Positions 48,511 through 58,817 of a DNA stretch of 64,000 bases are shown here, in pieces (within the stretch, counting starts at the first letter, position 1; each line of letters opens with the position of its first letter). Under the pieces are notes generated by a model. It was not told where the DNA came from, did not search any database, and was given only the letters and a program-made list of their open reading frames with translations. Source of the stretch: Echinococcus granulosus (lineage: Eukaryota; Platyhelminthes; Cestoda; Cyclophyllidea; Taeniidae); assembly GCF_000524195.1 (NCBI RefSeq), contig NW_020170396.1:1246127-1310126 (forward strand), given 5' to 3'. A program made the position numbers and the translations under genes.

Positions 48511-50689
48511 TTTTATACTCTCGGGCGACTATGGGAGAGAGGGTGAGTTGGGAGGGAAGAGGGGGACAAGGATGAGTTTCTAGGGGGAAAGGGTTTGGCG
48601 TCGCTAGTTGTTGGGCGCCAACCTCTCCCTCAAGCAGGTTTGAGGAGAAAAAGTTTTTTTTCTCCTATACTTGCAGCGACGCCGGGACTATATCGGGAGG
48701 CAGCTGAAAGTTTGTGCCAAAATGCAGGTAGATAAATTGCGCCTCATTGTATTGTCTTTAGATGAAGCAGAAACGTCCCAATGTGTCTCTATCCTTATCG
48801 CACAATCGCGGATGCTCATCTTGGTAATAAAACTAGGTGCGCAGCTGTCAACTGGTTTGACTCCACTTTATAAACGAGTTTCAGGAAAAGCAAAATTTCG
48901 CCAACGGAAGTTCGTATGAAAGTCAAGAAGGTGTTTTAACAACCGTATTTGCGTTGGTAAGCAAGAGCTTTCGGTAATATGTTGCTTCGAAATAGATACA
49001 GATTAAGTTCCTTTTGTCGAGGCAAAATGTTAATCTGGGCGAAGAGTAATGTCGAATGGCCAGGGAACAAGTTCATACCTGGTAGCACCTACCTCACAAA
49101 GCATACTGAAGTGTTTATTCGTGGATTATTGCCTGAGATTTCAGCAAAATGCGACATCAGGTGAGGTAAGTGTTTTCTAGTCACTTCGGTTCTGCCGCTT
49201 GTGATTGTTGAATCAGTCGCCTACTTTAAGATGAATGCTGAAATAAACTTCTCCAAGTATTCCAAAAACACCAAATCCCTCCTAGTCTCAACGCCAAAAT
49301 TTGCAGAAATATCCTGGTTCAACAATACATGTGTAATTAAGACAATTTACTGGAATAATGTCTACGAATTTCTCGATTTTAGTAGGACAAGCATGCGTCG
49401 AAATGCTGTGTGAAGTCTTTTAATATCCGTTTGGGTATCGCTATAGCTCATTTGGCGTCATTGCACCCAAGGATAGTGAGAAGTCAGATAAATTTGAGCG
49501 TCATCTTAATGTAACAGCGTAAATTGTTTGATGCCTGAAATAAAAAAAATCACTTAAGGTGGCATTGTGTGGCCCAGCGAAGTTAAATCGAACCTCTCGG
49601 TGTGCAAAAAACGGTGGCACCGACGCCACCTTATGGCCATGGACTATGTGACCCAAGCAGGCGCCGTGTCTAAGCCTGCAAACAGTACACACGGAAGTAA
49701 CAAGAAGCGCAGGCTTTTCAAACCAGGGGGTCGAATGTAGCTCGTCTGCAGCCTTGGCTGGTCTGCGACACCGGCCGAGATATCAGCTCTCCGTTCATAC
49801 CTTTGCTGGTTCGCAACTTTACTAAACAACGGTGGAGGCCCGTGGAACCACTTCGTGATAGAATTCGACTCCACCGTGTTTTGTCCTACGCACCCAATGT
49901 CATGTTATGTTGTCTTAGTAAGATATCAGTTTGCTTAGCAGTTATCTCTTCTGAATATGCGCATAGAACCGATGGTTCTGGTGCACAAAGTGTTGTGGGA
50001 AAGGCAGACGTTGATTACAAATAAACAATTTTCCTAAGGCGCCTTTCATTTAATAATTTTTGAGAGGCCGATTATATCACAGCAGTCCACTGCAATGAGC
50101 AGCGGGTCGTCAGCATTTGCTCGATATTTTCCTTCCTTATGACTTATTCCCTGTAATACCAAAGGTTGCATAAATTTGATGGTTAAAAATACAGCTTATT
50201 CGGCTTGTTGTCAAGTCAATCTAGCCGAATGAGAAAGCATTGTACGCAGGCCAATGCTTTCAGAATTTCATTGAAAAACGATATTGAACATTAGGAGGAT
50301 GCTGAGGAAGAGAGAAAATTTTAGATGTCCCACCTAATGCAACAACACTTACAAAGGAATAGGAAAGGAAAGCCAATGAACGACTTGAGGTATAATGCGA
50401 AGTTCATGAGGCCATTTAAAGAGGTACCGATTGGAGTGGATAGAAGGAGATTTGGGAGCGACAGAGAGAAGGAGTAAGAGGGTTAGATGGGACGATTACT
50501 TAAATCACCATTTGGTTTGCACCTCTCCAACACCACTTCCCATTCGTTTCTCATTTTCGCAGTTACGAATGGCGCCAAAGGCTGTCAGGAGGCAGGCCGA
50601 ATCAGCTGTTCCTACACCCAGTGGCGCCGGTTTCAAACCAACCCCTCCACATACACAAAAGCGTCGCCTGACACATTGGGTGTCCTCGG

Positions 50690-50775
50690 CCGAGCGGGCG
50701 GGAGGGCAGGCAAGCCAGCAGGCAGGAGAGGAGGGAGGCTGGGGCAATAGTGGTGGTGGGGGAGGGTGGAGCCTT
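50690..50775. repeat. G-rich low-complexity tract
   Basis: Runs of GGG/GGCAGG on the plus strand (GCGGGCGGGAGGG, GGAGAGGAGGGAGGCTGGGG, GGTGGTGGGGGAGGGTGG). It could fold as a G-quadruplex. Conceptual proteins over it are Gly/Pro low complexity, so I do not call a gene. Confidence 0.6.
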
Positions 50776-52082
50776 CTCCCCACTGATCGATTGCCCCCAC
50801 TGGCGCCAGTGTAAAGTGACTTTTTTAAAAGTAATTAATACAAACACATCGCCGCATATTCCCTGCACTTCAGTTGGAACTGATCGGACGTTCGCCCTGG
50901 ACAGACTATTCCTCACGTCATTTTGAGATTAAAGCACAGTGGCACTCGTGAACACAATGGAACTGACGCCTTGAAAAATATACCAGTCAACAACTACCGA
51001 ATGACAGAGTTTTGGATTGATTCTGTTGTTGACTTTTCATCTCCTGGTCACTGGTAGATAATCCTACATCCTGATCCCACCTTACAAAGACATCTTCACT
51101 TCTCTTCCGATTGCTCACACGAGAAGAAAGTTGACAATGATGCCATATAGTGTGTGGCAGCTTTGAGTAAATAACTATGGAAACTTGTGGCAGTATTACA
51201 CCTTTATATTTCATGGGACTTAATTAGACACTATCGTAGGCATTACATTTACATTACACTGCCACTTTTCCACTTTTATACTGCTAAGGTAAATATCTCA
51301 ATTGGATTACCGACATAAACACCTAGTGGCCACAAGGCAATTTTGGTGGAGCATACTCCTAAGCCCGGGTAGGTAAATTCGACAGAAGTGAATTGTAAAG
51401 GGAAAGCATGAAATATTTCAAGGGAGGCAATTTCATTTATTTGGGTCATTGTAAATTTCCTAGGCTATCCGATCAGATTTCGGTGATGACTTCCCATTTA
51501 AAAAAGAGGACCTTGATTTTGTGATTCGCCTTTTTAATGTGATGTCGCGTAATCACGAGTGGCTATTAACATTAATTCCCGAGGTTAATCCAATGGCTCA
51601 CTTGGTCTGTTCAAAACAACCATGCATACGCAAAGACGGATTAGAGTGATGTACGGATACAAAGCCTGTGTCTCATTTGCATTATTTAGTTAAATTTTAA
51701 AGTGGAACCGTAATGTGGGGGAAAATAAATAAACCCACACTTGCATACTTCTTTTTAAAAGGGCAAGTAATGTCAATTCTGCAGCCACAAGGTCTTATTT
51801 AGCACTTACAAAAAGTAGGATCAATCTCTCAATAAATTAAGGGAGAAGGCGTTGCAGTCGCCAACGCGCCTAATCGCTAACATAAGATAAAAGAGAGAAG
51901 AATATGAAGGGGACAGAGCGAGAACAAAAAAAGTGGAAACAGAGGGTGCAATCCATTCCGCCTCCGCAGCGCTTATCACATACATCCACAACGTGTTTGG
52001 CACCAGACAAATTAGCTGGTGGTGGTGATGGTGCAAGGGTACGCCTTAGATTTGGTGTTTTTGTTACTGCTTCTGTTACTAC

Positions 52083-52137
52083 TCCTGTTCCTGGTGTCGT
52101 CGTCGTCGTTGTCGTTGTCGGAGTTGTTGTTGTTGCT
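52083..52137. repeat. GTC/GTT trinucleotide repeat
   Basis: Imperfect tandem GTC then GTT units, followed by a short (CA)n at about 52170-52180. It gives Val-, Leu- or Ser-rich runs in all frames, which explains the long open frames at 51904-52365. Confidence 0.75.
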
Positions 52138-54580
52138 TCTAATTGCCGTCAATTATGGATGCATGCATTCACACACACACGCGTACAGGCAGCCAGAGAG
52201 AGTGAGATGGAGAGGGGGATCGGTAAGGCGGCTTTTGTGAGCCTGCTCCTTCTATCCCCTGCCCAAGGCCTAATTGTGCTGACGCCAGGCCTGAGACGAC
52301 GCCACTTCCGCAATAAGTGGCAAGTTGAATGGAGTGTGAGGAGGACAATAAGGAGAACTTTTTGATGCAGCCATAAAAGCTTCGTAGGTTGTCTTAATGC
52401 TTCTAATCTTAACGAGACAGAGTGTACATCCACTCGAAGGAGTAAAGCCATTTAGCGTTTGGATTTTTAACCAAAATTGATCTGATTTGGGAGTAGAGGG
52501 AGGAGATGATAACTACTACTTCTAAGCACATGGTGCACGATGGTACTTGAGGAACTCTCTCTCAATTTTGGGTTGCTACCTGCTTGAGAGGAACAAGAGT
52601 GAACATTTTTTTCTGCCACTAAAGTGGCTGGATTGCCATAATCCAGGTCGAATGTGAATGGAAGGAGGCATGCCCCTGACTCGAGAGAAAGTGTGTTGCT
52701 GCCAGGATGTTGGGACAACAAATGTTAAAATTGGCTGCGCTCGTCAGTCATGACGCCTACCCAAATGGTAATCATCTGAGTAAGCCAAATAGCTATTTCG
52801 AATTGGTCAAGTTTTTAAATGAATGAAGAGGTAAAAAAATGTGCAAATAGTCTGTGAACCAAACCTTACAAAATTTTACTGAGCGGGGACGACTGGTACT
52901 AATAATTAAAATGGAAAATATCCTTAAAATGACGCAGATTGGGGGAAAATACCCCACAACTTTGGTTATCATCTATTGTTGATGTAATGCAAGGTACTTC
53001 ATAAAAAGGTATTTGAAATGGAGTGATTGACCTTGCCCAATCCTGGTTAATGATTTTAAGTTGAAACGTCACAAATAAAAATGGCGGATTTAGCTGACTC
53101 CCATTCCGGTTGTGGTTGGTAATGGAATATTACTTCATTTCTACACTGGCCCTTACATAGTGGGTCATCACCCATTGATGCTCTCACTTAATACACCAGT
53201 GGACCATTCACTGCCCTGCAGAGTTCAACAAAATCTTCACGAATTACCGGTAGTGGAAAGGAAGTTTGATGAATTTACAAAGGGAGTCAGGTGAACTCGC
53301 AGAAGAAGTGAAAATCTCTCCAGTAGGTTAAGTAAATACATATCTCTTCAAATGAAGGGAGCTTCATCCCGATCCCATTTGCGGTACCCGAATTTATGCA
53401 ACAGCTCAAAGGGATTGAATAAAAAAATGCCAATTTTACAACCTTTGTTTTTATTATTTTCAGCTAAAAATCTTGAGCTTTAAATACAGTGGAAACCATG
53501 CTGCAGGATTCCATAGGCAATCGTGGTACATATTCGCATTAATTTGAAATGGGAGTTAATGAAAAAGAAGAAAAAAACGAAAAAATCTTCAACGCACCTG
53601 GGCTTTTCGTACCCCTCACCGAGTTGGCATGATTGCTGTGCTGAAATGGATCCATCACCTTGTGCCGAATGGAGCTGTCCCTCATTGGTTGACCTGAAGG
53701 AATTGTAGCACAGCGCGGCACAGCGTCGGCTCGGCTTGGCGTAGGCGCGCATTAGCGGACAGGCGCCATCCGCAGAACCGACGCAGTGCCGACGACGTCT
53801 GTGCACGTTGAAGGCCCACGATTGAAAATGTGAGTCCATTCGCATGTGTGTGTATGTGTTGGTGGTGGGTGCAAAGGCGTTTTCATGAAACCCATGGTGC
53901 CAGCACTGTTTTAGCCTCCTTTCCTCAACTGGTCAAAGTCTACTAAATATGTGAGTGGAGATGCTGCCTGCCAACCAAAAACCCACCATCGGGTCATGTT
54001 ATTCCACCCTCCCCCTCTTTCTGTCGAAATTTTTGCAAAGCGCAGTGCAGGGCGGGTCACGAGACTTTAAATCCCAACTGGACAGAACTAAAATGCAATT
54101 TCGTGACACATCCACATTTCAACAAGCCTAACAGTCAAGTTCACTGGCCTCTGAGAGTGATCGTCATGATGAGATCACTAGGATGTTCGATAAACAGGAT
54201 TTCATTTTGGATTAACAAAGGCTTGTGCTAAACTTCTTCGGTGGATTTCGGCATTTTTACAAATGAGGGACCAGTACACGCGGCCCGTTTGCGGTTAAAC
54301 GAATGCAACAATACGACTCGTTCAAAACGTTCCTTCTCTCAAATGGGATCACAGCTAAATATCAAGTAGGATTTTGAAGAAGCCTATATAGTAAAAAACT
54401 GAATGGTTATGAAGAGGCACAATTTCACTCGTGACATTCACGAATTATTTCGCACCTAAGAGGCCAAACTGTTGAATAAATGACATGACAACCAATTAGC
54501 ATTACAAAGAAGCTATGTTAAATATTTGTAAAAATACTTAAAATACTCCTTGATCTTATGGCTAGCAGAACCCAAAATAG

Positions 54581-54776
54581 TGTAATAAGTTATTTGTTTG
54601 GTTAACTTCCCGCTTTTGTAATGGACCATTTAAGGGCTCCGTCATTGTACCCCCACCGGGCGGCCTAATATCCGGGCCATGTCAGTAGCTCCCAAGTCTT
54701 GTGTAGATCAAAAAACATAGTCTTCCGATGCATTACCTATCTTTTCATTTTTTGAGAAGTTTTGGGGCGCTGTAAT
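54581..54776 (+). mobile_element. Solo terminal repeat of the TRIM-like family (copy s1)
   Basis: Matches the repeats of the two full elements in order: TTTGTTTGG-TTAAC, GGGCTCCG, CCGGGCCATGTCAGTAGC, then GAGAAGTTTTGGGGCGCTG. No interior or partner repeat follows within 1 kb. Best read as a solo LTR left by recombination, or as a truncated copy. Edges are approximate. Confidence 0.6.
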
Positions 54777-55941
54777 AGCTTAATTTGTAAACTGTACATA
54801 GTTGTCTAATCAATTAACTCACTGAACGGCCAAACCGATTGACGGAAAGGAGCGGTAGAAACTGACATGGTTCTAGGACCCCACTTTTAACAACTTTTTC
54901 ACCACTTTGGTTACCGCTTCTCAAACAAAAGCTACTGGCTAATCCATGATCGGTTAGAGGTGTAACTGCACTGATTTCAACATCAAGTTCCATAATGGGC
55001 AGTGTGACGTCCCAAGTTCTTCCTGAAGGGGAAAGAAGTCGTAATACTCGGATGGAAAAGGCATTACCGATGCATAAAGGGGCTGGGGGAGGGAATCACT
55101 ACTGGCACGACCCAAGGCCATGCCGCTGAGCGGAGATGCAAAAGTGGAGCCTCAAGTGTTTGCAAAACCAACACGAGAGTTAAACACCTAATCAAAGTGT
55201 TACAGGCATCAAGGAACGGGACTTATTAGAGAACCAGGCAGTTGGCCTGCGCCGCGTAGTAGGCAAGTAACCTAAACAACATGGGGTGTCCATTGCTTTG
55301 ATGAACATGGTGGTTGGCGCCTAAGCTCACTATTATATCTTAAAGTTTACAAATACTCAACAAATAGGAGGGAAGATATGACAGTAATTCTTTAATGAAT
55401 GTTGGCTCTTCTTTGATCTTGGCCAAAAAGTGACAGTGTATCTTGACGACGCGAGCACAAGAGTATACACACTGTGATTTGTAAACCTTGTTTAAAATCG
55501 CTGGTCAAATGTCGCACCGTTTCAATGATGTGCGATCCTGCTCCGCGAGCCCACTGTTCGTCGTGATAACTAGAAATCGCTGGGACGCATGCGGTATGGT
55601 TCGGATGGAGAGCCTATACTATTTTATACATTTCCCATCGCAAACAATACACGATCATACTGTGAAATGCATTCACTAAGGCTTTTCAAAAGCACGTAAG
55701 AGATGAGGCGTTATCATTAGTGGATTCATGCGTTTCGACTTATTACCACACATCATTCGTCTACAGTATTGAGGTGGCATTCAGGTTCTGTCCTTGAAAA
55801 TGTGGGCAATGGAAATTTCCATCAGCTGAAGGATTAAGCAAGTAACAGTGAATGAATAAACTTACGAGGTCATTTGCAGTGAATTTAACCCCTGCAAAAT
55901 GTACGCTTGAAACTTTCAGTACCATAGCTTATCTGAGGTAC
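54777..55941. other. Spacer between solo repeats, nothing recognised
   Basis: AT-rich DNA between the two solo repeats. Its ends do not resemble the interior of the full elements, so s1 and s2 are not simply the two ends of one element. Confidence 0.45.
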
Positions 55942-56118
55942 TGTTTATTTGTTGTTTAACTCCCAGTTTTTGTAACGGACCACTTAGAGGCTCAACAAAT
56001 GTACCTCCACCAGATTGCTTCGTTTCCAGGCCACGTCAGTAGTCCCAATCCCTCCAGTATGTCGACAATACACATTCTGCCCTCTTTCGTCTTCAAGGCC
56101 GTCCCGAAACGCTGCAAT
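55942..56118 (+). mobile_element. Solo terminal repeat of the TRIM-like family (copy s2)
   Basis: Begins CTGTTTATTTGTTGTTTAAC, then CCAGTTTTTGTAACGGACCA, AGGCCACGTCAGTAG, TATGTCGACAATACACATTC, and CGTCTTCAAGGCCGTCCCG before ACGCTGCAAT. It is collinear with the repeats at 14382, 15272, 57288 and 58133. No interior sequence is attached. Same orientation as all other copies. Confidence 0.65.
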
Positions 56119-57287
56119 ACTGACGCACGTATCCACATTTAATTTAGAGCGCATTTGCCCATAAGTAAGCGGTGAAAAACTTTAGGGCCTACTGAAAGGT
56201 GAAACAGCGTATAAGTGTGGATGCCTGAGGATGCAACTCTACCGCTAGCTAATTTGTCGCTTTTCATGTTGATCAAACTGTCTTTACCATAAAACAATCA
56301 CTCTCTGTTTTTTTTTCTTTTGAGAACGAAATAAATCACCTCTAGTAGTTAACTAGCAGCAATCTTTTTTAAAGGCCTTTTTATTACTTTGTAAGCGGTT
56401 CACATTTGAAAAATGGCAAAGTCGTTGGGGTGATAAAGGCAAACTGATTGATGAATAGTTAAGAATTGCCAAATGCCAAGTGTTGGTGTCAAGTTAATGA
56501 AGTGAAGGGTAAAAGACTGGTGTAGAGCAGGAAAACATGAATGATCCCGCTCTCTATAGGGCCATCGTGATTTGATTGTTTACTTACTTTATCATGAATA
56601 GGTGGTTAAGTCGGAGATACAGCGTCGTCGTTCGATCCGCATACTTCCTGCTTAAGGCCTCCACAACAGTTTTGCAAAAAAAACCTACCAAGAGCTAAAC
56701 GGAGGGACCTAATAACCTCTCGCATATGTACAATAATTTGTAAGAAGTATATTTTAGCTCTATTTTCACAGGATAGAATCAAATAAACCACTTGTTGTGG
56801 CATTTGTAATCATTATCCATCATTATCCCACTAAAAATTCATGGTTATTTGAATATATTTTTCTGGGTGGCAGATGGGCAGTCAACCTCGTGCCATAGAA
56901 GGCGCAATCGGCCCCCGATGAAAGGGATGGAATCTGAATCCCCTTAAAAATTTAATTACTTGTAAAATCTCACACCACTACAGTACGAGATGCCTTACTC
57001 TAGCCAATCTTCTCAATGCAGAACTAGAAAGGTAAAGTGCCTTAAATAATACAATACACTTGTTGATTAAAACAATACACTAGTAATAAGTAGGACCATA
57101 GACGAGAAGTCTTTCCAAAAGCACGCCCCGCGTGAACTTCGGGAGGAAAGGCATAATGTAAGTAGCGCAAAAGTCGTCTGCGTTATCGTGGGTTTTCAAA
57201 TGCAGCATACAATTTCTCCCTTAGCACGACATTTTAAAGAATGGAATCATACTGTTTTACTAATACATAATTATTTGATACGTTGGC
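56119..57287. other. Spacer, nothing recognised
   Basis: Unique AT-rich DNA between solo repeat s2 and full element 2. A minus frame at 56606-56803 has no motif or splice support. Confidence 0.45.
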
Positions 57288-58318
57288 TGTTAGGTTAACG
57301 CTCGGTTTTGATAAAGGGCCGATTGGGTCCTCCACCATAGAACCATCGCCTGGTGGCCTGGAATTTGGAACATACCACTAGCTCCAGTCCCTACTGCAGG
57401 TAGACAATATACATTTGACCTAAGTGACATATCTTCCTTCGGCTTCAGGGAAGTCGCATGGCGCCACAACAGGGACAGCGCAAAGCAAACCCCATCTTAA
57501 AGTACAACTAGTCTCATTTCTACTGTTGCGTTGGTAAAATTTGACGTGATGGAAGAAGCGCATATGCTATGGATAGGAGAGTCGGTGACGACCCCTAACA
57601 GAAGGGCTGAGAATGACGTCTAACCTTCGCAACTACTCCAGTCCCGTGGTTTGCAGGAAAGCTATAAATAATAGGAACGACTTTGGCCGTTAACCGTCAG
57701 GTGCAGCCTCCTTGCGCAGTTGCCTAACTTATTTGCATAAAGATATCAATACCTTCCCTTATTCTCGACCAGCCAAACAGAGCCCAGATATACATGACTG
57801 GGCAGCCCCACATAATTCATCATTTAGGCCAGTGCTCCCACGACTAGCTGTGGACACACGTGATGGCCAGCACAGTTCTCCGTCCTCGAATCCGGTTCGC
57901 ATGCAGGAAAACCTGCAGATCCAGGACAATTGCCAAGAGGGATCAGTGACATTGCAGTCAAATATCATCTCAGCTGCACTCGAATTGGATAACTGACACG
58001 GTTGGTTCGTGAGTGTTTTTGGTACAGCACCGACTGCGTTATGATGGCTGATGCGAGGGGTTGATTGGCCAAGGGGAGCGCTGAGGAGAGGTGAGAAGAG
58101 AAGAGAGGAGACGGACTACGCAACACGGTGACTGTTTATTTTTAGCTCTCAGTTTTGGTAACGGGTCACTTTGTGTACTGGCCATTATAGGTTCGCTGAG
58201 TGGGCTGGCCTCTGGGCCATGCCAGTAGCTGTAGGCCCTCCTGCATATTGAATACATACATTCTGTCCGAGTGTTATATCTCTTAGTTCGTCCTCATGAA
58301 GGTCACGGGGCGGTACAA
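57288..58318 (+). mobile_element. TRIM-like terminal-repeat element, copy 2
   Basis: Direct repeats at about 57288-57471 and 58133-58318 flank about 660 bp. The interior matches copy 1 over long blocks, for example GAGTCGGTGACGACCC..CAACAGAAGGGCTGA, CAGGAAAGCTAT, TGACACGGTTGGTTCGTGAG and TGATGGCTGATGCGAGGGGT. A long purine run (about 58083-58111) precedes the right repeat, as a polypurine tract would. No conserved protein frame: short frames on both strands differ from those of copy 1, so it is non-autonomous. Repeat ends are compatible with TG...CA but not certain. It lies about 500 bp upstream of DRC2. Confidence 0.7.
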
Positions 58319-58817
58319 TTATGTCAATTGTGCTGTGCAAACCCCAAATAAAATGTCAGAATAAAGCTTGTGACAGATTAAAGCAGCAAAATTTTGGCAA
58401 TCGGGTAATTTAAAGCTGACAGTTTTTTGAATTTGAAATGCGAAATATGCGTATTAAGATAGGCTTATTCAAAAATTAAAGGTAAAACACGAGTACAGAA
58501 GTATTGACTAATATATACCAAAAGTCAAGGGGTTGCCAACTTCATGCTGGGCAAATCATTGAGCTGTTGCATTTATCCAATACTTTAAATCCTTGCACAA
58601 AGTCCTGTAATTTTTGAACTCCTACGTTATAGCTGGTTACGATCGTTTAAGGCATTTGCAAACCCATATCAAATATAAAAAGGCATTGAAATGACGGATG
58701 CTTAGGACAAACTGTTAGCTAATATATTGTGCTACATCCTTAGTTTGTCTATCTCGTAACGTAGCGACTAACTTGGACCATATTTCAAAGTGAAGGTCAT
58801 ACTGGACAATCTATATA
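58319..58817. other. Upstream region of DRC2
   Basis: Presumed 5' UTR and promoter between the terminal-repeat element and the DRC2 start. I looked for a ciliary X-box (RFX site) and found no convincing match. Confidence 0.4.

Larger units (their letters stand above)
43652..54580. other. Long gene-poor stretch with G/C-rich islands
   Basis: About 11 kb without a supported gene. It could include 5' exons of the SMAD-like gene. Between AT-rich parts are several G/C-rich, low-complexity islands (listed separately) at about 45.2, 48.2-48.6, 50.5-50.8 and 51.9-52.3 kb, and a GC-rich patch at 53.70-53.85 kb. Open frames over them are compositional artefacts: both strands stay open and the proteins are repetitive. 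The frames at 46665-47290 and 49501-49874 have no motifs either. Confidence 0.45.

Noticed and set aside
49560..49660. tRNA-like segment: a GGTTCGATTT box and a GGTGGC/GCCACC hairpin on the minus strand
   Set aside because: No acceptor stem or proper A box, and spacing does not fit a tRNA; possibly an old tRNA-derived SINE scrap, but unsupported.
50431..50814. Open frames on both strands over the G-rich island
   Set aside because: Low-complexity composition keeps all frames open; no domain, no splice support.
51904..52365. 153-codon plus-strand frame with Val and Leu runs
   Set aside because: Produced by the GTC/GTT repeat; all frames give homopolymer-like peptides.
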